Of a stretch of 64,000 nucleotides of DNA, positions 27,148 through 34,461 are shown in pieces. A program made the translations under genes and the position numbers. This DNA comes from Actinotalea endophytica (GTDB lineage Bacteria; Actinomycetota; Actinomycetes; Actinomycetales; Cellulomonadaceae): the NCBI RefSeq assembly GCF_025717005.1, contig NZ_JAOVZU010000007.1, positions 186,001 through 250,000 on the forward strand, in the 5' to 3' direction. Each line of letters starts with the position of its first letter. Position 1 is the stretch's first letter. Under the pieces are notes generated by a model. It had not been told where the DNA came from. It made no database searches and saw nothing but the letters and a program-made list of their open reading frames with translations.

Positions 27148-27693
27148 ATGGCCTGGCCCGTGACCTCCTCCCGTGTCCCGTACGAGAACCCGTGGATCAA
27201 GGTCCGCGAGGACCAGGTGGTGCGCCCGGACGGGACGCCGGGCATCTACGGCGTCGTCGAGCTGCGCCACCCCGCGGTCTTCGTCGTCCCGCTGACCGAC
27301 GCCGACGAGGTGGTGCTCGTCGAGGTCGACCGGCACACCGTCGGGCTGTCCCTCGAGGTGCCGGCCGGCGGCGCCGACGGGCAGGACCTGTTGGTCGCCG
27401 CGGCCCGCGAGCTCGCCGAGGAGACCGGTCTGGTCGCCGACGTGCTCGAACCCGTGGGCTCGACCTTCGCGCTGAACGGCGTGTGCGTGGCACCCGAGCA
27501 CGTGGTGCTCGCTCGCGGCCTGCGCCCCGCCGACACCGCCCCGCACGAGGACCAGTGCGAGGAGGGCATCAGCGCGGTCCGCACGGTCCCGTGGCCCGAG
27601 GTCATGGACCTCGTGCGCAGCGGCGCGATCAGCGACGGCGAGACCGTCGCCGCCCTCATGCTCGCCGCGCTGGCCCTGGGCCGGGTGTCCTGA
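27148..27693 (+). CDS. NUDIX hydrolase, ADP-ribose pyrophosphatase-like
   Basis: A 181-residue enzyme. It resembles the ADP-ribose pyrophosphatase subgroup: VVPLTDADEVVLVEVDRHTVGLSLEVPAGG precedes the NUDIX box, and VCVAPEHVVLARGL follows. The core REL-x-EETG of the box is intact, but the earlier conserved Glu appears to be Gln and the loop is one residue short (GADGQDLLVAAARELAEETG). Metal binding mostly depends on the REUxEE part, so activity is still likely. It diverges from the methyltransferase across 49 bases and converges on aspS. Confidence 0.85.
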   Translation: MAWPVTSSRVPYENPWIKVREDQVVRPDGTPGIYGVVELRHPAVFVVPLTDADEVVLVEVDRHTVGLSLEVPAGGADGQDLLVAAARELAEETGLVADVLEPVGSTFALNGVCVAPEHVVLARGLRPADTAPHEDQCEEGISAVRTVPWPEVMDLVRSGAISDGETVAALMLAALALGRVS

Positions 27694-27714
27694 CGGGTCG
27701 CGGGCGCGCGGCTC

Positions 27715-29094
27715 TCACGGCGTGAGCCGATGGAGGTCGCGCGGGAACAGGGTGACCTCGCGGATGTTCGCCGCCCCGGTCAGCCGCGCGACCCAGCGTT
27801 CGAGCCCGATGGCGAAGCCCCCGTGCGGTGGCATTCCGTGCGCGAATGCCTGCAGGTACGCCGCGTACGCCGACGGCCGTTCACCGCGCGCGACGATCGC
27901 GGCCTCGTAGTCGCTCGGCCGGTGCAGACGCTGCCCGCCGGTGGCCAGCTCGAGCCCGCGGAACAGCAGGTCGAAGCTGTTCGACCAGGGCCCGCCGGGC
28001 ACCGGCTCGCCGGTCCAGCCGTGCGTGTAGAACGGTCGCTTCCGCATCGGGTAGCCCTCGACCACCAGCACGTCGCTGTCGAGCTCCTCCGACGCCCACG
28101 CGCCCAGGGCCCGTTCGTGCTCGGGCGCCAGGTCGGGCTCGTCGACGGGCGCCCCGACCCGTCGTAGCGCGTCGGCGAAGTGGATGGTCGGGACCTCGTC
28201 GGGGATCCGCGGCAGGGTCAGGTCGAGGCGCTCGACCGCCGGGCCGGCGTGCTGCCGGATCCCCTCGACCATCCCGGCCAGCACGTCGCGCAGCACCGCG
28301 ACCACGTCGCGATGGTCCCGGATGAAGCCCAGCTCGACGTCGAGCGAGACGTACTCGGCCAGGTGCCGGACCGTGTCGTGCGGCTCGGCACGGAACACCG
28401 GGCCGACCTCGTAGACCCGCTCGAAGACCCCGACCAGCTGTTGCTTGTAGAACTGCGGGCTCTGGGCGAGGTACGCGGGCCGGCCGAAGTAGTCCACCTC
28501 GAAGACGTTGGCGCCGGACTCGGTCGCCTGCTCGACCAGCTTCGGCGAGTGGATCTCGGTGAACCCCCGCGCCGTCAGCACGTCGCGGAAGCCGCGCAGG
28601 CTCGCGGCCGCGAGCTCCCAGGTCGCGCGCTGGGCGGGGTGCCGCCAGGTCACCGGCGCGTGGTCGAGCAGGGCGGGCAGCCCGGCGGTGAGGGACGGGC
28701 GCCAGAGCTCGACCGGCGGGGTCAGCGCGGGCTCGGTCAGCAGCACGACCCGTGGCTCGGTCACCTCGATCCCGCCGGGCGCCTGCGGGTTCGCCGTGGC
28801 GACGCCGGTCACCTCGATGGCGGTCTCCTCCGGGGGCAGGCCGTCGGGCGGCACGTCGCCGGGTCGCAGCACGACCTGCGCCAGTCCCGAGCGGTCGCGC
28901 ACGACGAGGAAGGTCACCGACGCGAGCTCGCGGCGTCGGTGCACGTGCCCCATCAGGGACACGGTGCTGCCGGGCTCCACGGCGGCGAGCTCGGCGGCGA
29001 GGGTGCGGGACGGCGCTGCGCTACCGACCGGTCCGCCGTCGAGTGCGGACACGGCAGCGCGGACAGGTGCGGCGGCAGGTACAGGTGGTCTCAT
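27715..29094 (-). CDS. aspS: Archaeal-type aspartyl-tRNA synthetase
   Basis: A 459-residue class II synthetase that charges tRNA-Asp, and in the non-discriminating form also tRNA-Asn. Residues 40-125 form the OB-fold anticodon domain. Motif 2 is FRAEPHDTVRH (234-244) and motif 3 GFAIGLER (426-433). The flanking AQSPQFYKQQL, GMPPHGG and the ending REVTLFPRDLHRLTP are the archaeal/eukaryotic pattern. The usual bacterial AspRS is about 590 residues with an inserted GAD domain, absent here. GGAGG lies four bases before the ATG and is buried in a leader hairpin, so translation is probably regulated. Confidence 0.88.
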   Translation of the reverse strand: MRPPVPAAAPVRAAVSALDGGPVGSAAPSRTLAAELAAVEPGSTVSLMGHVHRRRELASVTFLVVRDRSGLAQVVLRPGDVPPDGLPPEETAIEVTGVATANPQAPGGIEVTEPRVVLLTEPALTPPVELWRPSLTAGLPALLDHAPVTWRHPAQRATWELAAASLRGFRDVLTARGFTEIHSPKLVEQATESGANVFEVDYFGRPAYLAQSPQFYKQQLVGVFERVYEVGPVFRAEPHDTVRHLAEYVSLDVELGFIRDHRDVVAVLRDVLAGMVEGIRQHAGPAVERLDLTLPRIPDEVPTIHFADALRRVGAPVDEPDLAPEHERALGAWASEELDSDVLVVEGYPMRKRPFYTHGWTGEPVPGGPWSNSFDLLFRGLELATGGQRLHRPSDYEAAIVARGERPSAYAAYLQAFAHGMPPHGGFAIGLERWVARLTGAANIREVTLFPRDLHRLTP

Positions 29095-29098
29095 CGTT

Positions 29099-29268
29099 CC
29101 TCCAGGTGGCGGGAGCCCTGGAGGTGTGGGCGGGGGCCAGGTCGCTGTGCCACCACACCTTCGCCGGCGGTCTCGCCGGCCTCTCGTCGGTCCGCCGTCC
29201 GCGCGGGCGCCGCCTGCCCGGAGAAACCCGGGCCGAGGGTCGTCAGTCCTCGCGGCCGCCGGTCCGAC
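29099..29268 (-). promoter_or_regulatory. Probable translational T-box riboswitch in the aspS leader
   Basis: Read on the minus strand. Antisequestrator: AGGTGTGG (29160-29153), bulge TGGCACA (29152-29146), GCG (29145-29143), a 10-base loop, CGC (29132-29130), then CCACACCT (29129-29122). This is the canonical two-helix T-box fold; the usual bulge TGGNACC differs at one base. Alternative sequestrator: CCTCCAG (29124-29118) with CTGGAGG (29105-29099), which contains the GGAGG ribosome site. The folds share 29122-29124, so only one can form. TGGC would pair with a GCCA tRNA end, as on tRNA-Asp/Asn (G73). A stem III-like hairpin is at 29163-29180, and a 9-bp closing stem (29260-29268 with 29186-29194, one mismatch) encloses a stem I candidate containing GAC. 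Confidence 0.75.
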
Positions 29269-29314
29269 CGTACCTCGCACGCGGGCGCGGGCGCCTCGGC
29301 TGTCGCAAACCCCC

Positions 29315-30175
29315 GTGAGCGCGGACGATGAGGTCGTGGTCACCGGTGATCCGCACGGCGATGCGCCGTCGCTCCCGACCGACAAGGCAGCCAGGCTCCT
29401 GGCCCTGCACGCCGGTCCAGGTTTCGTGCTGCCGAACGCCTGGGACGCCGGGTCCGCCCGGATCCTCGAGCAGGTCGGCTTTCCCGCGGTCGCGACGACG
29501 AGCGCGGGCATCTCGTGGGCCCTCGGCGTCCCGGACGGGGAGTCGGTGGACCGCGACACCATGCTCGAGCACGTCGGTCGGATCGCATCCGCGGTCGACG
29601 TGCCGGTCACGGCAGACCTCGAGGCCGGCTACGGCGAGACCCCGGAGGACGTGGGCCGCACCGTGACGCTCGCCCTGGAGGTCGGGGCGGTGGGCGGGAA
29701 CCTGGAGGACGCCCGATCGGGCGGGCTGTACGGCGTCGACGAGGCGGTCGACCGGGTGCTCGCGGCCCGGGCCGCCGCGCCGCGCGGCACCTTCGTGCTG
29801 AACGCCCGCACCGACACCTACTTCGGCGGGTTGACCGGGGACCCGTTCGACGCGACGGTCGAGCGCGCGGCGAAGTACCTCGAGGCCGGCGCGGACTGCA
29901 TCTTCGTGCCGGGTGTCGTCGAGGCGGAGACGATCCGCCGGCTCGCCGAGGCGATCGGTGGCCCGTTCAACGTGGTCGCCGGACTCGCGAACACGATCGA
30001 CGTGCCCACCCTCTTCTCGTTGGGCGTCCGGCGGGTGAGCCTGGGCGGGAGCCTTGCGCGGGCCACGCTCGGTCTGCTCGAGCGTGCGGGGCGTGAGCTG
30101 CTCGACACCGGCACGCTCGGCTTCCTCGACGGCGCGATCGGGTACGGCGACCTGCAGCGGCACTTCGGCAAGTAG
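29315..30175 (+). CDS. Isocitrate lyase/PEP mutase family protein
   Basis: A 286-residue (beta/alpha)8 enzyme. PNAWDAGSARILEQVGFPAVATTSAGIS and VTADLEAGYGETPEDV are diagnostic of the PEP mutase/2-methylisocitrate lyase superfamily. NLEDARSGGLY and LNARTDTY complete the metal and substrate site. It lacks the KKCGH-type lyase loop of true isocitrate lyase, so it is better seen as a C-C or P-C bond enzyme of unknown substrate, perhaps an oxaloacetate-decarboxylase-like member. GTG 29315 was used. It diverges from the aspS leader. Confidence 0.85.
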   Translation: MSADDEVVVTGDPHGDAPSLPTDKAARLLALHAGPGFVLPNAWDAGSARILEQVGFPAVATTSAGISWALGVPDGESVDRDTMLEHVGRIASAVDVPVTADLEAGYGETPEDVGRTVTLALEVGAVGGNLEDARSGGLYGVDEAVDRVLAARAAAPRGTFVLNARTDTYFGGLTGDPFDATVERAAKYLEAGADCIFVPGVVEAETIRRLAEAIGGPFNVVAGLANTIDVPTLFSLGVRRVSLGGSLARATLGLLERAGRELLDTGTLGFLDGAIGYGDLQRHFGK

Positions 30176-30218
30176 CGGCCTCCGCTGGTCCGCGCGTGAG
30201 CGGGTGCGGTCGCGCACG

Positions 30219-30234
30219 CGGTCGGCACCGACCG
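30219..30234. terminator. Hairpin between two converging genes
   Basis: CGGTCG (30219-30224), loop GCAC and CGACCG (30229-30234) form a compact 6-bp stem in the 81-base gap between the PEP mutase-like and HxlR genes. It could end transcription from both sides. Confidence 0.5.
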
Positions 30235-30256
30235 GGATCGGACGCGCCTGCGCTCG

Positions 30257-30898
30257 TCAGGCCGCCAGGTGGAACGTGCGCGCGAAGCGGTCGAGGAGGT
30301 CGCGGCGTCCGTGCAGCACCTCGACCACGCCGGTCGCGATCGCCAGGTCCGGTGCGAGCTCGCCCGAGATGACCCGGCGGATGTCCGGGCCGGCCGCGAA
30401 CGCCAGGTCGACCGGCCCCTCCTCGCGACTCACGACGAGGTCGGCACCGTCCACCCGGATGAGCAGCTCGGCGGGACCGAGGTGCGCCGCGTACGCAGTG
30501 GCGGGCAGGCCCGCCGCTACCTGCGGTCGGAACGCGGTGCGCAGCGCCATGGTCATCGAGTCGGGCGTGATGATCTGCTCCTCGCGCGGCTCACCCATCG
30601 CCTTGAACCCCCACGCGCCGAGCGCGAGCACGATCGGCTCGAGCTCGCGGCCGTACGGCGTCAGCTCGTAGACGATGACCCGGGACCGGGGTGCCCGCCG
30701 GATGATCCCGGCCTCCTGGAGCTCCTTGAGCCGCGCCGCGAGGATGTTGCTCGGGATCCGGGGGAGCCCGGCGGCGAGCTCCCCGTAACGGCGCGGCCCG
30801 ACCAGCAGGTCGCGGATGATGAGCAGCGCCCAGCGCTCACCGACGAGCTCGAGCGCTCGCGTGACGCCGCAGTACTGCCCGTACTCCCGTGCAGCCAT
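30257..30898 (-). CDS. HxlR-family regulator with C-terminal ligand domain
   Basis: A 213-residue regulator. Residues 1-90 are the HxlR winged helix: a conserved early Cys in YGQYCGVTRALELVGERWALLIIRDLLVGPRRYGEL, then GIPSNIL-like IPSNILAARLKEL. Residues 120-210 look like an SCP2-type small domain that may bind a lipid or other small molecule. The gene follows the VOC gene by five bases and shares its promoter, where an ACTTG/CAAGT palindrome is the likely operator. Confidence 0.9.
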   Translation of the reverse strand: MAAREYGQYCGVTRALELVGERWALLIIRDLLVGPRRYGELAAGLPRIPSNILAARLKELQEAGIIRRAPRSRVIVYELTPYGRELEPIVLALGAWGFKAMGEPREEQIITPDSMTMALRTAFRPQVAAGLPATAYAAHLGPAELLIRVDGADLVVSREEGPVDLAFAAGPDIRRVISGELAPDLAIATGVVEVLHGRRDLLDRFARTFHLAA

Positions 30899-30903
30899 CG
30901 ACC

Positions 30904-31338
30904 TCAGGCCTGCTGGCTCGCGAACGCCTGGGGCCCCTGCTCGGCCGCGACCGGGTCCATCCAGCCGAACTCGAGGATGTTGCCGTCGGGGTCGGTGAGC
31001 TGGCGCTGGTACATGAAGCCGTAGTCGGAGGCGGGCTGCTCCTCGGTGCCGCCCGCGGCAAGACCGTCGGCGACGGTGGCGTCGACCGCCTCGCGGCTGC
31101 CGAGGAAGATCGCGGTCGCCACCGAGGGAGCGACCTTCGGGTCGCCGAGCGGCTTCTCGGTGAAGGTCTGGAAGAACTCGCGGGTCAGGATCATGAACGC
31201 GCTGTGCCCGTCCTCGACGACGACGCAGGCCGCGTTGTGATCCGTGAAGAGCGGGTTGATGGTGAAGCCGAGCGATGTGTAGAAGCCCTTCGCGCGCTCC
31301 AGGTCGGTCACCGGCAGGTTGACGAACATCCAGGTCAT
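30904..31338 (-). CDS. VOC-superfamily (glyoxalase/bleomycin-resistance-like) protein
   Basis: A 144-residue protein with paired beta-alpha-beta-beta-beta units: MTWMFVNLPVTDLERAKGFYTSLGF opens the first and YGFMYQRQLTDPDGNILEFGWM closes the second. The usual metal-binding His at the start (often NLPVxD preceded by His) is not obvious; Glu in LEFGW is present. This type is common beside HxlR genes and may be a binding protein or dioxygenase-like enzyme. It is the first gene of the VOC-HxlR pair. Confidence 0.85.
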   Translation of the reverse strand: MTWMFVNLPVTDLERAKGFYTSLGFTINPLFTDHNAACVVVEDGHSAFMILTREFFQTFTEKPLGDPKVAPSVATAIFLGSREAVDATVADGLAAGGTEEQPASDYGFMYQRQLTDPDGNILEFGWMDPVAAEQGPQAFASQQA

Positions 31339-31382
31339 CGCGGTCTCCCTCTCGTGGATCGATTTGTGACGGCGATTCCCAT

Positions 31383-31399
31383 ACTTGCAAAAAACAAGT
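31383..31399. promoter_or_regulatory. HxlR-type operator
   Basis: ACTTG-CAAAAAA-CAAGT is a 5-bp inverted repeat with a seven-base AT-rich spacer, 45 bases upstream of the VOC start. HxlR/DUF24 regulators bind such ACTT...AAGT palindromes. Autoregulation of the VOC-HxlR operon is the natural reading. Confidence 0.6.
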
Positions 31400-31409
31400 G
31401 GCCCGTCAA

Positions 31410-31467
31410 CGGGTCGTCAGCGCCAGGACCCGCGAGGAGCCTCCTCGGGTCGTCAGCGCCAGAACCC
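31410..31467. repeat. 22-bp direct repeat with hairpin at the end of the patatin gene
   Basis: CGGGTCGTCAGCGCCAGGAC and its two following bases (31410-31431) recur at 31446-31467 with one mismatch. The second copy holds the last codons and stop of the patatin gene, so the first is a duplicated gene end. Between them GAGGA-GCC-TCCTC (31434-31446) forms a hairpin that could terminate transcription. Confidence 0.75.
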
Positions 31468-32475
31468 GCTGAGCCGCTCCGCGACGGCAAGACCCTGGTC
31501 TCGACCGGCTCGGGCGGCCGGTGTGCGGGTCGACGGATCCATCAGGTTGCCGCCGAACGCGTCGAGCGAGCGGCCGTCCGGGAGGATCGTCTCGACCCGG
31601 CTGCCACCCGCCCGTAGCTCGGCGGCCTGCGCGTCGAGGTGCATGCCCCACTCGAGGGCCGTCCGGGTCCGCCCGCCGAGCGGGGACAGCACCAGGACCC
31701 GCCCGTACCCCGCCGCCAGGTCGGCGTTCTCGTTTCGCCGGTAGCCGCCGTCGAGGTACCGCTCGTCGCCGATGCGGTACGGCAGGCCGCTGGACGTGCT
31801 GGCAGCGACCGCGTCGACCAGATCGACCCCCCTGTCCCGGTCGAAGACGACCGGTTCGCCGGTGCGGGCGTCGACCGCGGTGACCAGCAGCGCCCGCTGC
31901 GGCCACTCCTGGTCGGGCAGCCGGGAGGCCACGATGGCGCGCCACCGGACATGTGCCGATCCGTCCGAGGCCGCCTCCAGGTCGAGGGCCGCCGCACCGA
32001 GCCTGCGGCGCATGTCGGCCGGGTCCGCCGCAGCGGCGATGATCCGGCCGGTCCGTTCCAGGTGTTCGGCCACGGACGCGTGCGGAGCGCGGCCGGCACC
32101 GGCCGTGGGACCCGTCCGGGGTGCGGCCGGTGCAGCGAGGATGTCGGCGAACAGGTCGGCCGGGGTGCGGCCCGCGATCTGAGCCGCCGCGGTCGCGCCG
32201 GCCGACGTCCCGACGACCAGGTCCGCGTCGGTCACGTCCAGCCCGGCCTCGCCGAGGCCGGCGATCACGCCGATCAGCCACGCGTTGCCGGCCGATCCCC
32301 CGCCACCGAGCACGAGAGCGCGCTCGCGCGGGGCAGGCGGCCGGTCCGTGGCGGAGGGCAGCGACTGGTGGCCGACGGCCGTCGCGGAGGTGGGACGCGG
32401 CTGGTGGCCGCCCGATGGACGACGGACGGCCGTCGCGGAGGTGGGGCGCGGAGACGCTGAGGGTGTGCTGCTCAT
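31453..32475 (-). CDS. Patatin-like phospholipase
   Basis: A 340-residue lipid acyl hydrolase. After a 50-residue Pro/Ser/Thr-rich tail come the oxyanion loop GGGGSAGNAW, the nucleophile motif GTSAG, and the catalytic Asp in YLDGGYR, which together form the Ser-Asp dyad of patatins. The tail contains a 17-residue near repeat (PRPTSATAV twice, 51 bases apart). There is no signal peptide, so it is probably intracellular. GAAGGG precedes the ATG. The upstream 19-codon open frame at 32521-32580 may be a leader peptide. Confidence 0.87.
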   Translation of the reverse strand: MSSTPSASPRPTSATAVRRPSGGHQPRPTSATAVGHQSLPSATDRPPAPRERALVLGGGGSAGNAWLIGVIAGLGEAGLDVTDADLVVGTSAGATAAAQIAGRTPADLFADILAAPAAPRTGPTAGAGRAPHASVAEHLERTGRIIAAAADPADMRRRLGAAALDLEAASDGSAHVRWRAIVASRLPDQEWPQRALLVTAVDARTGEPVVFDRDRGVDLVDAVAASTSSGLPYRIGDERYLDGGYRRNENADLAAGYGRVLVLSPLGGRTRTALEWGMHLDAQAAELRAGGSRVETILPDGRSLDAFGGNLMDPSTRTPAARAGRDQGLAVAERLSGFWR

Positions 32476-32520
32476 GGGAGTCGCCCTTCGGTGGTTGCCC
32501 GTCGGGCGCTCCGGTCGCGA

Positions 32521-32580
32521 CTACCTCAGCCGCGCGATCGTGGCCTGCAGGGGAGCGCCCTGTGCCGACACTGCGTGCAT
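32521..32580 (-). CDS. Candidate 19-residue leader peptide
   Basis: ATG at 32580 opens MHAVSAQGAPLQATIARLR and stops at 32521. GGGAGGTGAG lies a few bases before the ATG, a far better ribosome binding site than most genes here have. The frame ends 45 bases upstream of the patatin start. It could be an attenuation leader or a small protein. No homolog is recognised, and chance cannot be excluded. Confidence 0.4.
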   Translation of the reverse strand: MHAVSAQGAPLQATIARLR

Positions 32581-32680
32581 GGGTCTCACCTCCCGCGATG
32601 GATCACGATCGGCGCGACGGTAGCCCGCCGGCGCCGCGACCCACAACGGGAGTCCTCCGGGCCACCGTGCAGGTCGCCGG

Positions 32681-33142
32681 TCACGCTCCCCGTGCCGTGA
32701 GCTCCACCGTGAGCGACGCCACCGCACCGTCCTCGCGTGAGTGCCGCCGCAGCTCGGCGATGCTGAGACCCACGACGAGTCCCACGGCGGCCACCGAGAC
32801 CACCCCGAGCGTCAGGTGCGCGTGCCACGCACCTTCCGCCAGCTCAGGGACGGCTGCGTACAGCGCGGCCACCGCGTACGGCACACCCACCGCGAGGTTC
32901 GTGATGGCGCCGGCGCGAGTCGGCAGGAACAGCGCGACCGCCGCCATGACCAGCGGCACCGCGGCCATCGCCGCCATCAGCTGCGCCATTCCCATGGTCA
33001 CCGGGTCGCCCTCCATCACGCCCGCGACCCCCTCTTCGAGCACACCAGGCTCGTAGAAGAACACCGCCATCGCCCCGGCCATCGCGATTCCGGCGAGCCC
33101 CCAGAGCACCCCGAACCGAATCTTCCCGAGTGTGGAGTCCAC
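32681..33142 (-). CDS. Four-helix membrane protein (DUF6326-like)
   Basis: A 153-residue protein with four hydrophobic helices: FGVLWGLAGIAMAGAMAVFF, MAQLMAAMAAVPLVMAAVALFL, AITNLAVGVPYAVAALYAAV and HLTLGVVSVAAVGLVVGL. The arrangement, with a polar EGDPVTMG loop before helix 2, resembles the DUF6326 family; this match is from memory and weak. GAAGGTG precedes the GTG at 33142. It lies 140 bases downstream of the PadR-PASTA pair, on the same strand, beyond a near-perfect 10-bp hairpin (33195-33230). Confidence 0.6.
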   Translation of the reverse strand: MDSTLGKIRFGVLWGLAGIAMAGAMAVFFYEPGVLEEGVAGVMEGDPVTMGMAQLMAAMAAVPLVMAAVALFLPTRAGAITNLAVGVPYAVAALYAAVPELAEGAWHAHLTLGVVSVAAVGLVVGLSIAELRRHSREDGAVASLTVELTARGA

Positions 33143-33282
33143 GCTGATCACCTTCTCGTCCCGACTCCACGGGGGACTGACGTACCCCCTTCCAGGGTCC
33201 CACCGGAGCACGGCGCTCGTGGTGGGTCCCGGCGTCGGGCACGGCGGTCGGACCGTAGCCGCGCGTGGCTTGATGCCGTCGA

Positions 33283-33855
33283 TCAGGGGGTCAGCAGGAG
33301 GATCACCGTGGACCCTCGGTCGACGGGTGTGCCGTTGGCGGGGTCCTGGTCCGCGACGACGTCCCTGGGCAGGGAGCTCGTCCCGGGGAGGGAGGCGCCG
33401 TCGTCCAGCGTCTGGAGCTCGGCAGTCAGGCCGGTCGCCTCGAGCCTGGCAACGGCGTCGGCGCTGCTGAGGCCGCGGACGTTGGGGACGTAGACCTGAG
33501 CGGCGCCTGTTGACGCGGTAGGTTCCGGCGCTGCCTGGGGCGACTCCCAGCGGGTGAACCCGGCCCATGCGCCGATCGCAACGAGCACGGCCAGGACAAC
33601 AGCGCCGACGAGGGTGCGGGACCGGCGGTGGGACGCGTGGTCGACGGTCGGTGCGGAAGCTCCCAGCAGCTCTGCGGCGTAGGCGTCGGGGTCGAGGTCC
33701 TCGTCGATCAGACGATGCCCGTCATCGCCACGCTCGAGCAGGTGATCGGCCAGGCCGTCGGTGAGCTCGGCCCGGGTCGCTGAACCGACACCGACCATCG
33801 CGGTCTCGACCCTGCGCACGAAGGCTTCGGCCCGGTCCTGGGCGTCGTCGTTCAT
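33283..33855 (-). CDS. Membrane protein with HAAS-like N-terminus and a PASTA domain
   Basis: A 190-residue protein. Residues 1-70 are an acidic helical region like the HAAS/DUF1700 cytoplasmic domains that partner PadR regulators. A single transmembrane helix (LVGAVVLAVLVAIGAWAGF) follows, then an outside PASTA domain VYVPNVRGLSSADAVARLEATGL ending VILLLTP. PASTA domains bind peptidoglycan fragments or beta-lactams in other proteins, so a cell-wall sensor is plausible. GGAGG precedes the ATG, which overlaps the PadR stop (ATGA). Confidence 0.8.
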   Translation of the reverse strand: MNDDAQDRAEAFVRRVETAMVGVGSATRAELTDGLADHLLERGDDGHRLIDEDLDPDAYAAELLGASAPTVDHASHRRSRTLVGAVVLAVLVAIGAWAGFTRWESPQAAPEPTASTGAAQVYVPNVRGLSSADAVARLEATGLTAELQTLDDGASLPGTSSLPRDVVADQDPANGTPVDRGSTVILLLTP

Positions 33856-34187
33856 GTCGTTGCCTCCGATCGGTCCAGGACCAGTTCGTCGATGGCGTCG
33901 CGGAAGGATGACCAGATCGCGGCTCCCGCGTCCAAGGTCGCCTCCCCGGCGGCCGTGAGGGTGTAGCACTTGCGGGCCGGGCCCCGTTCGGACGGCTCCA
34001 GGTGGGTGGAGACCAAACCCTCCCCGTAGAGCCGCTGCAGCGTGCCGTACACCGAGGCGTCACCGACCTGGGTCAGGCCGGCACCCCGCAACGTGCGCAC
34101 GATGCTGTACCCGTGGGCGTCGCCGCCCGAGACCGCCGCGAGCACCGCGGTCGGCAGGACCCCGCGCAGTAGCTGGCTTGTATCCAC
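33852..34187 (-). CDS. PadR-family transcriptional regulator
   Basis: A 111-residue winged-helix protein of the short PadR class: LRGVLPTAVLAAVSGGDAHGYSIVRTL, then the recognition region DASVYGTLQRLYGEGLVS and wing. It starts at GTG 34187 with the ideal AAGGAGAT site. It is translationally coupled to the PASTA membrane protein and probably controls the pair through the TACTC/GAGTA palindrome just upstream. Confidence 0.9.
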   Translation of the reverse strand: MDTSQLLRGVLPTAVLAAVSGGDAHGYSIVRTLRGAGLTQVGDASVYGTLQRLYGEGLVSTHLEPSERGPARKCYTLTAAGEATLDAGAAIWSSFRDAIDELVLDRSEATT

Positions 34188-34200
34188 GCCATCTCCTTAA

Positions 34201-34219
34201 TACTCCGCGCAACAGAGTA
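34201..34219. promoter_or_regulatory. PadR-type operator
   Basis: TACTC (34201-34205) and GAGTA (34215-34219) form an inverted repeat with a nine-base spacer, immediately upstream of the PadR ribosome binding site. PadR proteins commonly bind such sites in their own promoters. Confidence 0.5.
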
Positions 34220-34461
34220 GTACCTGGAACGGACCTATGGAAGACCGCGGCGAGAAGCCACCCGGCCATGGCGGCTCCAGACGGAACCGCACCGATCGAC
34301 GCGTCCTCCGGCGGCCATGTGAGCCACTGCCTGTCCGACGCCGGGAACCGGCAGACCAACCGGGTGCTGCACATCATGGCCACCGCCCAGCTATGCAACC
34401 CGAGCGTCGGCCACGACCACCACGACCACCGACCGACGCAGGCCGGTCTACGGTCGAGAGT
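34220..34461. other. Gap between PadR and acetyltransferase genes
   Basis: About 240 bases between divergent genes. An open frame on the plus strand (34178-34468) crosses it, but it has His/Asp repeats, no ribosome binding site and no recognisable family, so I do not call it. No clear promoter or structured RNA is visible. Confidence 0.5.
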
